Origin: Mikania micrantha
Taxonomy: Eukaryota > Streptophyta > Magnoliopsida > Asterales > Asteraceae
DNA length: 64,000 bases
Direction of reading: 5' to 3'
NCBI GenBank assembly: GCA_009363875.1
Contig: CM018681.1
Coordinates: forward strand, 43,466,010-43,530,009
The notes under the pieces were generated by a model. That model ran no database searches. It worked only from the letters and a program-made list of their open reading frames with translations, and was not told where the DNA came from. This document shows positions 42,448-55,170 of this stretch, piece by piece; within the stretch, counting starts at the first letter, position 1, and every line of letters starts with the position of its first letter. A program made the translations under genes and the position numbers.

Positions 42448-43665
42448 GTGGCTTCTATTCGTAGAACGCCTCCCCGACGTGATCCTAACGGAGGGGGTTC
42501 GACAAGTGGCAACGACGATGAGATCAACAAGATTGCCCGAGCCATCGCTATACACATGAGAGATGTCATTCCAGGCATGGTCACTGATATTACCCAAAAT
42601 CTTCGGGGAAGTACTAGTGATTCAGCACATAACTCAAATGCTACCAACACTGGAACTGCTAACTTCACTTTCTAGCAGTTCAATGATGCTAAACCTCCTA
42701 AATACGTTGGTACCGAAGGAGCTACTGGCCTACTGCAGTGGCTGGAGAGCATCGAGGACATTCTTGATTTCACGGGATGTCCTGAAAATCTGAAGGTCAA
42801 AATGGCCTCGAGCGCTTTTCACAAAGGCGCACTCACCTGGTGGAACTCTGAGAAGAACACCAGAGGACGGGAAGTCGCATTAGCTTTACCATGGGAGGAT
42901 TTCAGGAAGGTATTGGTGGAACAGTTTTGTCCACGCCATGAGCTGAAGAACCTTGAGGTGGAAATGTGGAACTTGGCATAAGACAGTGGCGAGAACGCGA
43001 AATATACAACTCGTTTCCATGAGTTGTGCATCTTGGTGCCACACCTGGTTACACCTCTATCCCACAGGATAGAGAAGTACATAGAAGGCTTACCTCTAGT
43101 TGTCAGGGGAACTGTGATGGGGAATAACCCCACTACACTGGAGGCAGTGATTCACCTGGGAGCTAGCCTTACTGAGGAATATGTCAAATCTGGTGTGCTC
43201 ACCCGAAAAGGGTACAAAATAGCACAGATTGAAGAAGGCAAGAAGCCTGAACAGCACCATCACAAAATGAAGAAGCAGAAGACAATCAAGAACTTTGCAG
43301 CACTGACGGCAGCTACACCCACTCATGCTACACCCATTACTGCTATGCCACAATCTGCAACAGTCAGAAAGCCTTATACTGGCCCGTTTCCACTTTGCAC
43401 CAAATGCCAATACCATCACCTACCCAATACTCCATGCAAAAAGTGTCTCAAGTGTGGGCGGATGGGACACTTGGCAGCTACATGCCGATCTACACATCTT
43501 GCTGCTGCAACAACTGCTGCCACAATTTCTACTGCTACTGGTGGAAGGGTCTGTTACAATTGTGGAGCAGAGGGACACTTCAGAAACCAGTGTCCAAAAC
43601 TCAACAACAACACTGCTACTACTCATGCTTTTACTATCGGAGCTGCCGAAGCACGCGAGGAGCCA
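42448..43665 (+). pseudogene. Element E gag, no ATG and two stops
   Basis: The reading frame opens with GTG where the ATG would be expected (VASIRRTPPRRDPNGG), so the start codon appears lost. The capsid-like part has GLLQWLESIEDILDF and GALTWWNSEKN, and PWEDFRKVLVEQFCP follows. Stops occur at 42673-42675 (TAG) and near 42978 (TAA). The C-terminal half is clean: YIEGLPLVVRGTVMG, then knuckles CKKCLKCGRMGHLAATC and CYNCGAEGHFRNQC. The protease follows in the same frame, as usual for a single gypsy polyprotein. Confidence 0.9.
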
Positions 43666-44110
43666 GCAGTTGTCATGGGTACATTTCTCCTTAATGGTCA
43701 TTATGTTTCTATCATATTTGATACTAGTGCTGATAAAAGCTTTATCTCTGCTCATACTGCTTCTTTGTTTAACATACAACCATCTATGCTTACTGCTCCT
43801 TATACCGTAGAAGTAGCTGATGGTAAAACCCTACTTGTAGATTCTATAATACATGGTTGTGAATTAAGACTAAACGACCATCTTTTCCTCATCGATCTTA
43901 TTCCTATGACACTCGGAAGCTTCGAAGTTGTGATAGGAATGGATTGGTTATCCAAAAACAACGCCGAAATTGTATGTTCGGAGAAACTTATTCGGATTCC
44001 TTTACCGTCCGGCAAAACGATGAGAATCTATGGCGAGAAACCCTGCCGCGGATTGAACATTGTGTCGTGCATCAAGGCTAGGAAGTACCTGAGGAAGAAA
44101 TATTATGCAT
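43666..44110 (+). pseudogene. Element E protease with DTS active site
   Basis: The domain spans GTFLLNGHYVSIIFDTSADKSF to VVIGMDWLSKNNAE. The catalytic triplet reads D-T-S where neighbours B and C read D-T-G. The Gly is conserved in nearly all retroviral-type proteases, so activity is doubtful. Otherwise the frame is uninterrupted from gag through to early RT. Confidence 0.85.
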
Positions 44111-45176
44111 TCTTGGCTCACGTGGTAGAGAAGAAACCCAGAAAGAAAACAGTTGGAGACGTTCCAGTTATCAGAGATTATCCTGACGTATTTCCAGAAG
44201 ACTTGCCTGGATTACCACCGATCCGGCAAGTGGAGTTTAGAATCGATCTCGTCCCTGGAGCAAATCCAGTGGCAAAGTCACCGTATCGATTAGCACCGTC
44301 TGAGATGCAAGAACTGTCTAGTCAGCTTCAAGAACTTCTAGACAAGGGTTTGATAAGACCGAGTTTCTCTCCTTGAGGAGCTCCGGTACTCTTTGTCAAG
44401 AAGAAAGACGGTTCATTTCGTATGTGCATTGATTATCGTGAGCTAAACAAGTTGACAATCAAGAATAGATATCCTCTGCCCAGGATCGATGATCTGTTTG
44501 ATCAATTACAGGGAGCAACTTGCTTCTCTAAGATTGATTTACGATCCGGGATCATCAGTTGCGATTAAATGATGAGGATATACCAAAGACTGCATTCAGG
44601 ACTCGATATGGACATTACGAGTTTGTGGTTATGCCATTCGGGCTGACCAATGCACCTACAGTGTTCATGGATTTGATGAATCGAGTCTGCAGACCTTACT
44701 TAGATCAGTTTGTTATTGTCTTCATTGATGATATACTAATCTATTCCAAGACAGAGCAAGAGCATGAAGATCATTTGAAGAAAGTCTTAGAATTACTAAG
44801 AGCTGAACAGCTTTATGCTAAATTCTCAAAGTGTGAATTTTGGCTAAAAGAAGTTCACTTCTTAGGACATGTCATTAACAAGGATGGGATACATGTAGAT
44901 CCAGCAAAGATTGAGGCGATTAAGAACTGGACTACCCCATCTACTCCAACAGAGATTCATTCATTTCTGGGATTGGCAGGCTATTATAGAAGGTTCATTG
45001 CGAACTTTTCAAAGATCGCCTTGCCACTTACTACATTAACCCAGAAAAGTCAAGCGTTCATATGGGGACAGAAGCAAGAAGATGCATTTCAACTTCTTAA
45101 ACAGAAGTTATGCAACTCCCCTATCCTTAGTCTTCCAAAAGGCAGTGATGATTTCATTGTCTACTGCGATGCTTAA
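44111..45176 (+). pseudogene. Element E reverse transcriptase, stop and frameshift
   Basis: DLPGLPPIRQVEFRIDL, SPYRLAPSEMQEL and RPSFSP lead to TGA at 44374-44376, in place of a Trp. GAPVLFVKKKDG, CIDYRELNK and KIDLRSG follow, then one or more bases are missing near 44549 within the GYHQ motif. The frame resumes with KTAFRTRYGHYEF, MPFGLTNAP and the active site VFIDDILIYSK, then FLGHVINKDGI and FLGLAGYYRRFI. A TAA at 45174-45176 falls in the first RNase H motif, after VYCDA. Confidence 0.9.
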
Positions 45177-45530
45177 AACCTTGGTCTCGGTTGTGTACTT
45201 ATGCAGCGGGACAAGGTGATTGCCTATGCTTCAAGACAACTTAAGGTTCACGAGAAGAATTATACTACTCATGACCTTGAGTTAGGGGATGTGGTCTTTG
45301 CATTGAAGATTTGGAGACACTACTTGTATGGTACTAAATGTGTCATCTATACAGACCACAAGAGCCTGCAACACATCCTTAATCAGAAAGAAATCAACAT
45401 GAGACAACGGCGTTGGGTCGAGCTTCTAACTGATTACGACTGTGAGATTCGTTACCATCCGGGTAAAGCCAATGTGGTAGCGATGCTCTTAGTCGGAAAG
45501 AACCAGTCAAACCAATTCGTGTCAGAGCCA
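45177..45530 (+). pseudogene. Element E RNase H
   Basis: MQRDKVIAYASRQL, YTTHDLELGDVVFALKIWRHYL, YTDHKSLQHIL and RRWVELLTDYDCEIRYHPGK are present. A single-base loss near 45482 shifts the frame inside the NVVADALS motif. The first motif is cut by the TAA shared with the preceding entry. Confidence 0.85.
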
Positions 45531-46996
45531 TGGAGATCAACACACAACCAAACTTGAAGGATTTGATTCGTATTGCACAACAACATGTAGTAATTGATAA
45601 TCAGCTTAAGGCAGACTTAGATTGTGGGATTGAGAAGAAACTGGAACCTCGACCTGACGGGGTGTTATATCTCAATGGCCGCATCTGGATTCTAAAGTCA
45701 GAAGAATTGCGCACACTCATCTGTGATGAGGCTCATAAGTCACGATACTCAGTTCGTCCTGTAGCAGATAAGATGTACCAAGACTTGCGGGCATCTTACT
45801 GGTGGCCAGGAATGAAGAAAGACATAGCGTTGTACGTGGGAAAATGTCTTACATGTTCAAAAGTCAAAGCCGAACATCAAAAGCCTTCGGAACTTCTGCA
45901 GCAACCTGAAATTCCTCAATGGAAATGGGAACAAATTTCCATGGATTTGATAACCAAGTTACTGAGAACTCCGCGAGGATTCGATTCGATTTGGGTGATC
46001 GTTGATCGACTCACCAAATCTACTCATTTCCTCCCGATCCGAGAGGATTACAAGATGGAGAAGTTATCCTCATTGTACATCAACGAAATCATTGCGCGTC
46101 ATGGTACTCCAACATCAATCATTTCTGATCGTGATAGTCGTTTCACTTCTCGCTTTTGGCAATCATTGCAAAAGGCTTTGGGAACTCGTGTTAACCTTAG
46201 CACGGCGTATCATCCCCAAACCGATGGCCAAAGCGAAAGGACTATCCAAACGCTTGAGGACATGCTTCGTTCTTGTGTGATTGACTTCGGTGGGAGTTGG
46301 GACACTCATCTTCCACTCATCGAGTTTTCGTACAACAACAGCTACCATACAAGCATTCAATGTGCACCATTCGAAGCGTTGTATGGTAGGAAATGTCGAT
46401 CACCGGTCTGTTGAACCGAGGTTGGTGACTCACAGGTCGTAGGACCAGAACTCATTCAAGAAACATCAGACAAAATCACAATCATTCAATCAAGGCTTAA
46501 GGCCGCACGAGATCGGCAGAAGAGTTATGCTGATCGACGTCGGAAACCGCTTGAGTTTCAAGTCGGTGACCGAGTCTTACTCAAAGTTTCTCCCTGGAAA
46601 GGCGTTGTCCGATTCGGGAAGAAAGGGAAACTTGCACCAAGGTACGTTGGACCTTTTGAGATCCTGGAAAGGAATGGTCCCGTAGCCTACAAACTCAAAC
46701 TTCTGGTGGAGCTAAGCAATGTTCACGATACTTTTCATGTATCAAATCTTAAGAAATGCTTGGCGGATCATGATGTTCAGATTCCACTGGAAGACATTCA
46801 GATTTAAAACAACATGCAATTCATAGAACGTCCGGTTGAAATCATGGATCATGGGGTCAAGAAACTTAAACGCAGCCGTATCCCGATCGTAAAGGTACGA
46901 TGGGAGGGCAAACGCGGTGCTGAGTTCACCTGGGAACGTGAAGACCAGATGAAGCTTAAGTACCCTCATCTTTTTACAGTACCTTCGACTAGTTAA
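45530..46996 (+). pseudogene. Element E integrase with chromodomain-like C terminus
   Basis: Zinc-binding part: HKSRYSVRP and CLTCSKVK. Core: ISMDLITKL (Asp), ISDRDSRFTS (Asp) and QSERTIQ (Glu), so DDE is intact. A TGA at 46412-46414 follows RKCRSPVC in place of Trp. The C-terminal part resumes with GDRVLLKVSPWKG; a TAA near 46805 precedes the chromodomain-like DHGVKKLKRSRIPIVKVRW, FTWEREDQM and KYPHLF. The terminal stop lies a few bases before the palindrome of the polypurine region. Confidence 0.9.
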
Positions 46997-47020
46997 TTTC
47001 GGGACGAAATTCCCTTAACT

Positions 47021-47029
47021 AGGGGAGAC
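47021..47029 (+). other. Polypurine tract of element E
   Basis: AGGGGAGAC directly before the LTR start TGTAACATTTG. The palindrome AATTTCG/CGAAATT (46995-47011) lies upstream. Confidence 0.85.
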
Positions 47030-48099
47030 TGTAACATTTGTACATTTAGTCATGGTAGTGGTAAACAATGTTAGAACAAATGTGTTTTCATATCAAATCA
47101 ATCAATGTGATTCATGTGTTCCTAATGTGCTTGTGTGTTAGGATCTTTATTATTTAGGAACAAGTATGTATTATTTATTTACAGTCGAGTTCACTAGGCA
47201 AGAACAGTATCGTATTATGTCGAAACAATGGTGGGACGGCGTCAGGTACGGCAGGTAGCTGGAATCTGGGGTATGCCCTATACATATACTGCGTTCGGTG
47301 TAATGGGATAGTGTTAGTGCGTAGTGTTGAGACGAATATTATGACAATTAATTAAACAAAAGTCGTAATACGTAAGCGAGACTGAGTATAGTTATGGGTG
47401 ACGATCCATAATGATACGAATGTTGAACTTATTATTATGATTAAACTGCTTTGAACAATTATTACGATCGAAAAACGCACGCGATTGCGGGTATACACGT
47501 AATTGCGGTGGTTTAACGATCTGGCAACACACGAAGAGTAAAAATAATTAAATATATTATTTTTCATTTTTACAATTTTGAAACTCATCAAATGATGAGA
47601 ATAATAATCCTCTATTTAAAATCGTGTAAAATACGCGTTATGCGACGAAAACGCGAACCGAGGGACCGAAACGAACCCAAATACCACTTGGACTATAAAA
47701 GCCATGAAGATGGCCATTTTCTTCATTTAATTCACCAACAACCCTTTCTCTCACTAGAAATTCGTCCAACCCTCTCTCTCTAAAAATCGAACTTCAATCG
47801 CGCGTATCTCTCTCGTTTCTCCACAGATTTGGGCGTTCTTGGTGTCCACACGAAGATCTCAACGAGTACTACAAGAAAGTACAACGTATCGGAGGTTTTC
47901 ACCGGCCAAAAACGAGGTATAATCGAAAGAAGAATCACAAAAATAGGGTTTTCTATGTGTGTTCGTCTAAACCTAAGTTTTACCCGTTCTAAGCATTATC
48001 AATCGAATCTACAACATTTCGAGGTTGGGTTTGCCAATATTCATGGCATAGAAATGGTTGGATCGAAGGAACATGTTGAATGAAGGTGTTGAAAACAGG

Positions 48100-48940
48100 T
48101 TCGCTGGGAAATGGGGCGGCCGAACCTTCATGTATAACTTGACGAACTCTATTGGAGCCCCACGAACCTGCATGGTTAGTTGATCTTCAGCCAAACCCTT
48201 AGGGGGACCTCACGAACCTGCACCGAGCCTTCATGCATCCGGCGAATCTTTCTATTGCCATGAACCTTACAATGCAAATGAACCTTGGCCGGCTAGTGCT
48301 AGCAACGAACCTGTCATATAGGAGTGAACCTAGGCGAACCTACTAGCCGCATGTGACCACCGAACCCCTGGACATGCTGCGAACCCTCTGGACCAGACGA
48401 ACCTTGCATGCAGCCATGTTAGCCGAACCTGTGATGTCACGAAGTAGCCGAACCCTTCACCACCTTTGCCGAACCTTCTTGCGAACCTTCACCTACGAAC
48501 CCCATAGGTTCGCTGCCCTGGGTGACCGGGGTTGTGGATACGCGGCTGCCATGCTGTTAGCCCGGTCGGAAATGTACAACCCTTCTTTTGTGATGGCCCA
48601 GCAGTAAATTCCTAGGCCCAGTGCTAAATTAATTTCGGACCACATGATTTAATCAATCCCATAACAGATTCGGCCCAATGTTTTGACCCATGTGGATTAC
48701 CCTAGCTCAAGACAATAAACCGGCCCAACTTCACTCCTTGATCCATCTTCTTGGTTTCGGCCCAACAAGTATCCAATTGGCTAGGACCCATGATTTGGCC
48801 ACACATCTTAAACCTAGTCCACTTGAAGTTGAATTGGCCCATAGGATTCCAATTTGACTCATACGCATGCCAAGGCCCAAAGACAAACGCTTAGGCCCAA
48901 TAGGAAGAGATTGGCCCATAGGATTTGTCTCGGTCCAATC
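48100..48940. repeat. GAACC cluster and GGCCCA array, element E 3' LTR
   Basis: Uninterrupted copy of the composite: about twenty GAACC/CGAACC words, then GGCCCA words to about 48920. Confidence 0.7.
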
Positions 48941-49390
48941 TTGGCCCTTTTAACTCATTAACTATGAAGTGATCATGATTGGGATATGTTTAACCTAACC
49001 TAATTTCATGATCAAGTCATAATAATAAGGGGCTAAAACATTATAACATATCTTTAAATCACATGTTTAAACACTGGATATCAAAACTCATCAACACTTG
49101 TTATTTTATGTGCACAAGTTGTGCATAAAAGATCATGAAACCTCTTGTACATGGAACAATTATCAAACAAGTAACATAATCATGACTTTCAAGATTACAC
49201 AACATTCTTAATCATAAGATCATGTAATCTAGAGTTAATCAAGTTCAAGTTAACACAAGTCAAGCAATGAATCAAAGTTTATACAGGTATAAATCTTATA
49301 TCTTATGTATGATTACAATGATATAGGAATCAGTTAGAAGTCATGTTTGCTACTTGCTATTTGTTATAGTTCAGAGTCTACTGCAGACAG

Positions 49391-50403
49391 GTGAGAACAT
49401 TAGCCCCTCTTTTAACTGTTTTTCAACTGTTTTGGGGTGGAACACGTGATCAATTACACTGTTTACATTTGTATTTCATTATACAAGATGTATGCTATTT
49501 TACAAACATTACAGGTTCATGGTACAACTTCATCAGTATATTTAACTGTTTCAAGGGATTTTTATCAATTGTTAAACACTTTCTATCAAAGAGGTTTTAA
49601 AAAGTTTTCCGGAGCTATTTTTTACTAGTTTTACTCAAATGGTTTTACAAATGACAAACACTTTTAAATAAATTGACTTATAAACTCTTTTACTATAAAC
49701 TTGTGCTTTTGAGAATAATTCTCTTATTAACCTTGTTATTATACAAGGACATTATCTTATGTACTCAATTAAGGGTTTCAAAACATGGTATTCAAACAAT
49801 GGTTTTGATGGTAATGTTCAAACAAATGGTTCATTTCATGGTGATCAAACAAAGGATTCAAATCATGGTATCCAAATAAGGTTTCAAGTCATGTTATCAA
49901 ACAAGGCATTAAATCAATGGTTTTAAAGTAAGGTTCAAAAACATGGTGTCCATTGTTGTAAACAAACTTATAAACACATCAAGTTTCACATTCATTAGCG
50001 TTAGTACTGGGTGATCACAACAAGGGAAAGCGGACACACTGGTTCATATCCAAAATGGAGTTAGCTTTTAAATTTGTTTTAAAAGCTAACTGCAAGTTTG
50101 GTGTCATTATGGTTTTCAAAATTGCTATACATTATCTAAGTTGGCTTTTAAATTTGTTTTAAAAGCTAACTCCAAGCGTGGTTTGGGACTTGATTATAAG
50201 TTGGCTTCTTTAACAAACGGTCTGCTGACTGTTTGGACACACTTATACATACTTGATGTTAGTTTGGGTTGCAGCTGATCCATGTATTTCATTATTTGCT
50301 TTAAACTAATGCCTTTCATTGCAAGTTCATGTTTTCAAATTGTTAAAAATATTGTTCTCACCAACTACTTATGTAGTTGACAGTTACTTTTCACGTGTTT
50401 CAG
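49391..50403 (+). other. Predicted second leader intron, element E 3' LTR
   Basis: Donor GACAG/GTGAGAACA; acceptor region TTCTCACCAAC, GTTGAC and GTGTTTCAG. GGTGAGAACA (49390-49399) is the exact complement of TGTTCTCACC (50353-50362). In the 5' LTR about 500 bases of this interval are deleted but the donor and TTTCAG acceptor remain (40030 and 40539). Confidence 0.5.
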
Positions 50404-51839
50404 GTAATCAGGTGTAAGACATTCTAAGGACAACTAAGGAGACCGCTTAAGATAGAACAAGATGAAGAAACATGCTAGGATGGATTTAGAAACACACTAA
50501 AATCCTGAATGTTTAATGGTCTTGTTTAAATTCTTATTTTGTAAACTATATTTTGGGTCTGTAGTTGTCATTCTTTTGGTAGATAGATTGTCTGTAACTA
50601 AACAACTGTCTAAACATTATGAAACTTAGTAATCCTTTGTGGTTGTTCTTATTCAATACTTGTGCATGATTCAACTATTCATACGTCACCGCGCCGTGGA
50701 TTCCGCACGCGGCGCAGGGGGTGTGACAACTTGTTTAAATGGCACATGATTGAAGTGATATAATACAACAGGTCAATAGTAACTAATTGTAATTGTGTTC
50801 ATCCGTGTTATTGTTCTCAATGTCATATGTTCTCAGTGTTATTAACAAAGTTAAATAAGAACTTGTCTTATTACATTAGGTTAATTATTGGGTGACTGAT
50901 GTTGTTATCAAGAAGTTTCATTATCATGATTATCATTCTTTGTTCCATGTTCTCCTGTAATATGTGTTGAGTTGTAAAGCTAAGTGTTAAAAGGACTTGT
51001 CCTATTACACTTACTTAACTCTTGTGTTGAGTGTTATTACAAAGATACATAGTATCTTTATAACATTCATATGTTTGCCTGTGATTATACCAATGTTTGT
51101 TTTTGTAAGAATAACTAGGTGTTAAGAGATAAAACCTTACAACTATGCTATTATAATGTGTTGATGAACTACTAAGATATATTATCTTGTTCATCTGATT
51201 TTCTCTGTCATATCATGATCATACAAGCATGCATACAATGATAAGAGATAATAAACAATTAAGTATTATCTAAAATCAATGTAATAGTAATATGTTAAGC
51301 AAAACTTTTAAGTAAATAAAAGTAAGCATGTTTCTCAGCCCCGAGAGTTTAAAATCAGTTAAGATTAAAGTAAAAGAGGCATATGAACTCACCTTGTGGT
51401 TGCAGTGGTTGGCTTAGCTTAAATAAAGGATGTACGCGCTCTTGATTGTACTTGAGTTTGTTTTCACGATCCTGTATTGATTTCATGTTGTATGTAATTC
51501 TTATAAGTAATAGTTATAGACCTTTGTGTGTGTGTAGGTGTTAGCAATAAAGTGGCTAACACTCGCGAGTCACGGTCCCCATTCGGCCCTATGTATTTGT
51601 TATGAGTTTTACATGTTCACTTACTCACTCAACATAATACTTGAATTTGCTAGTTAAAATCTTCAACTACATTGGTTTAGATTTATGGGCCTAAGTCCAT
51701 AACTTTGCCATTCAACCTAAGTGTGATCTTATGTTTATAGCTTAACATTTTCAAGTGTTGGTTTTCTTAGACCCAAAACAATTTATTACATAGTCAATTA
51801 ATAACCATTAATTCATGAATCGGGTTTCATTTAAAACTA

Positions 51840-52610
51840 TTGGGCCGAATGTCATCCTTGTGAGTCTCATCTATTAACCGTGGGCCAAAATGTTATGTAT
51901 GTGTGGGTCGGTTATGGGTCTTGGGCCGATTGATGGGTGGCCCTTGGGCCGGTTTATTGGTGTTGGGCCGAGGCAAGGAAATTGGCCAATGTGTATCGTT
52001 GGGCCGTAAGTGTTTTACTGGGCCGGCTAAAAAGCCTCATTGATTACTTTAACCTGTAGGCTGAATGAAATTTCCTAAACATAAACGAGGTGGGATACTC
52101 GGTGCATCAACCAGCGAACCCTTGGTTCGTTTGAGCAAAGGTTCGGCTAAAGGAGGGTGTAGCCTCCCAGGTTCGTGACATCTTGTTGTAGTTCGTGGCT
52201 ATCCAAGGTTCGCTAGTTGGTTACGCGTTTGGCTAATGTTAGCATAAAGGTTCGATGGTCATGGGACGGTTCGGCTACTAAGGTTTCCCTACACAGGTTC
52301 GCGACTTCTGGAGAGGCTCGGCAGTCATGTGCACAGGTTCGCCACCTGCATGTTCTGTCTAAAAAGGTTCGTTTAACATGAGCAAGGTTCGTTGCATCTG
52401 CATGGGGTTCGTGGTGTCTTAGGGTTCGTGGCTGCCTCCCCTAAGGTTCGACGGTTACTGGTTCGCCTAAGGTTTGGGAATCACAGGCTCGTGGCTAATG
52501 GGGATAGGTTCGTAACTCTAGGGTTCGTTGATCACAGGAGGTTCGGGCAGCATGTACTAGGGTTCGCCCAATGTTATTGCAGGCTCGGTAACTAACAGCA
52601 AGTTCACGAA
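51840..52610. repeat. TGGGCC array and GGTTCG cluster, element C 3' LTR
   Basis: Seven TGGGCC words lie within 51840-52025. Then come about twenty GGTTCG/GGCTCG words to 52600. The order in element sense is the same as in TR-GAG1 and E. Confidence 0.7.
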
Positions 52611-53023
52611 TCTGTTATGTTTTCCTCATCAACATCGAACCAGTGGGGTCATGGTGCGTTCTAGAGCTTCCCCCATGCTTGCACAAACACTGTGAAGTTG
52701 GGACGATGGCCTAAGGTCGAGAATAACACGTTTATCAACCGGTTGGGTGGCTAGACCGAACATGGGTGGAAAACCCTACATTTTCAGACGTTCAAGTTCT
52801 AATACCTTGATTTTGGCCGGGTAATTACTCAGATCTATTGTACTTCCTTGTAAAGGAGGTTGAGAGCTTCACGTGGACACCAAGAACACCCAAATCCATC
52901 CACAAATGAGTCAGATATGAGGGATTTAAGGTTGAAAATGGTGGTAAATGGTGGAATCCGGAAATTCATTGTAGAGAGAGAGTGGGAGGTGATGAAATGA
53001 ACAAATGGGGTTCATTTAGAGTA

Positions 53024-53029
53024 TTTATA
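53024..53029 (-). promoter_or_regulatory. TATA box of element C 3' LTR
   Basis: The sense strand reads CGGAGTATAAATACTC, about 780 bases into the LTR. The 5' LTR copy reads TATGAATA at the same place (62209-62214), a likely damaged box. Confidence 0.6.
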
Positions 53030-53810
53030 CTCCGGGAGGGTTCGGGTTTGTTTCGGTTGTTCGGTTTGTGTTTTCTTATGTATCCAGAACTTTACGCGTA
53101 ATTTAGGTGTCTTAAATTTAAAAGATGTTAATTTAATTATTTGATAAGTTTCAAAATTGTAAAATGTTATTTATTTAATTTTATTAATTTATGGTCGTTC
53201 GTGTCGTGTATTTGTTTTCGTTTCGTCGGATCGCGTCACCATCGCGAGTATTCGTTCGAATCGTCATTCGAACGAACACGACGATGGTTTTGCTTTCCGA
53301 CTTTTGTTTTCTACTTTTCAGTTATCATTTCAAAACGTTAAACTCACGGATATGTTTGTGTGAATCGTCACCCACGCAAACACCCTGTCAGTTCGTTATT
53401 CTGAAACAACATTGTAAATTATGCTTGAATTGTGTTTCCTCACTTTCGGACTCAACTAAACATCCTGTTATCACATTGTTTTCACATTGGATTGTCGGCC
53501 ATTTGATTCCTGTCATCTATAGATATCAGATCGCAACCGATTTGTTCTTATTATTTGTATGAACACTGTTGTTTCTCATGATTTGTTGTGTTACTGTACT
53601 TTGGTTTTCACTTAAATACTCACAACTATTTATTCAAATGCGTGTTGTACTTACAGTATTTATGTTTACACAAAAATACGTACAACTGTTTCTTGTATTT
53701 TGAATTCTGTTAATACAAGTACTGTTTATAAACATGTAATTACATATAGTTACTGTTGAAAGTACATATACCATACGGACTTGCTAGCCGGTCAGGTACT
53801 AGTTGTCACA

Positions 53811-53820
53811 GTCTCCCCTT
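53811..53820 (-). other. Polypurine tract of element C
   Basis: AAGGGGAGAC abuts the LTR start TGTGACAACTAG. The palindrome AAATTTCG/CGAAATTT (53828-53846) lies just upstream. Confidence 0.85.
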
Positions 53821-53864
53821 GTTAAAGAAATTTCGTCCCGAAATTTAAGCATAGAAGTCGGGCC

Positions 53865-55170
53865 TTACTTCTCGAACAGGTGGGGATATTTTGATTTCAT
53901 GTTGTCCTCGCACTCCCAAGTAAATTCTGGTCCACGCTTGGAGTTCCATCGAACCTTTACAATAGGGATACGGCTTCGTTTCAGTTTCTTAACTTCACGT
54001 TCCATAATCTCTACAATGAAGTGTAATTGCTCATCAATTTGTATCTCTTCCAATGGTATGATCAATGATTCGTCTGTTAAGCACCTTTTGAGATTTGATA
54101 CATGGAACACATCGTATACTCCACTGAGCTCATCCGGGAGTCTGAGTCCGTATGCCACAGGACCTATACGTTGAGTAATCTCAAACGGTCCGACATACCT
54201 TGGTGCTAGCTTGCCTCTAGCCCCAAATCGAACTACGCCTTTCCATGGGGACACTTTCAACATGACTCGGTCACCCACATCGAATTCCTAAAGCTTACGC
54301 CTTTTGTCGGCATAACTCTTTTGGCGGCTACGTGTTGCTTGTAGTCTCTGTTGTATCTGGGCAATCTTATCAGTAGTTTCCTGAATAAGTTCAAGCCCAG
54401 TGATTCTGTTATCTCCCACTTCGGTCCAACAAATTGGAGACCGACATTTTCTACCATAGAGTGCTTCAAATGGAGCACACCCGATGCTGCTGTGGTAGCT
54501 ATTGTTGTAGGAGAACTCAATGAGAGGTAAGTGTGTGTCCCAACTTCCACCGAAGTCTAGGATGCATGTCCTCAACATATCCTCTAGGGTTTGAATGGTG
54601 CACTCACTTTGTCCATCCGTTTGTGGATGGTAAGAAGTGCTCAAGTTAATAATCGTCCCTAAGGATTGTTGCAATGATTGCCAGAACCCCGAAGTAAATT
54701 GACTGTCCCGGTCTGAAATAATAGACAATGGCACACCATGCCTGACTACTATTTCATCAATGTATAGTCTCGCTAGTTTCTCCATTTTGTATGTCTCTCT
54801 GATAGGCAAGAAGTGCGCGAACTTGGTCAATCTATCAATGATGACCCAAATCAAATCGTGTCCGCTGGAAATGCGGGGTAGCATGGTAATGAAATACATA
54901 GCTATTTGTTCCCACTTCCATTGTGGTATCTCTGGTTGTTCCAGCAAACCCGAAGGTTTCTGGTGCTCAGCTTTGACCTTGGCACATGTGATGCATTTGC
55001 CAACATAAGTGGCAACATCTTTCTTCATTCTCGGCCACCAATAAAAAGACCTAAGATCTTGATACATCTTATCGGCACCAGGATGAATTGAATAACGTGT
55101 TTTGTGTGCCTCGTCAAGAATGAGGGTTCGGAGTGCATCTACTACTGGAACACAAACACGCTCCTGATAA
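53865..55170 (-). pseudogene. Element C integrase, catalytic Asp replaced
   Basis: The zinc-binding cysteines are in CITCAKVK. In the core the expected MDFIT reads MYFIT, so the first catalytic Asp is Tyr. ISDRDSQFTS (second Asp) is intact and QSECTIQ keeps the Glu. The sequence continues through GRKCRSPICW to KSYADKRRKL, where a stop breaks it. It resumes as GDRVMLKVSPWKG and ends with the chromodomain-like EREVKKLKRSRIPIVKVRW, FTWECED and KYPHLF. Both the Asp loss and the stop at about 54288 would prevent strand transfer by this copy. Confidence 0.9.

Larger units (their letters stand above)
26871..50728 (+). mobile_element. Gypsy element E (Tekay-like), split by TR-GAG2
   Basis: Order: 5' LTR (interrupted), damaged primer site, long leader, gag, protease, RT, RNase H, integrase with chromodomain-like end, polypurine tract, 3' LTR. 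The LTR starts TGTAACATTTGTAC and ends GGGGGTGTGACA. A perfect ACTTG duplication brackets it. It lies inside the element C LTR and hosts TR-GAG2 in its own 5' LTR, giving three datable layers. The primer site is mostly deleted and the 5' LTR has lost about 500 bases relative to the 3' LTR, so it can no longer replicate by itself. Confidence 0.9.
47030..50728 (+). repeat. Element E 3' LTR (3.7 kb)
   Basis: This is the complete copy of the E LTR. In order: TATA-like module (about 47220-47290), dyad 47392-47411, TATA box 47694-47700, donor 47916, GAACC/GGCCCA composite (48100-48940), second donor 49390, acceptor 50403 and end GGGGGTGTGACA. It shows the uninterrupted sequence at the site where TR-GAG2 entered the 5' LTR. 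No gene lies within it. Confidence 0.9.
50729..53810 (-). repeat. Element C 3' LTR, inner segment
   Basis: It starts with the second ACTTG copy made by element E and ends CTAGTTGTCACA beside the polypurine tract. It holds the predicted exon 51393-51471 (minus strand), TGGGCC array and GGTTCG cluster (51840-52610), donor at 52805, TATA box and the paired dyads near 53251-53276 and 53354-53381. No gene is present; the 123-residue frame at 53191 is wrong-strand LTR sequence. Confidence 0.85.

Noticed and set aside
42448..42675. Start of element E gag as a real initiation codon
   Set aside because: The codon is GTG in a eukaryotic context; it is better read as a lost ATG.
53191..53562. 123-residue frame, also at 62377-62748
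   Set aside because: It is antisense LTR sequence across the paired dyads; the duplication reflects the LTR pair.
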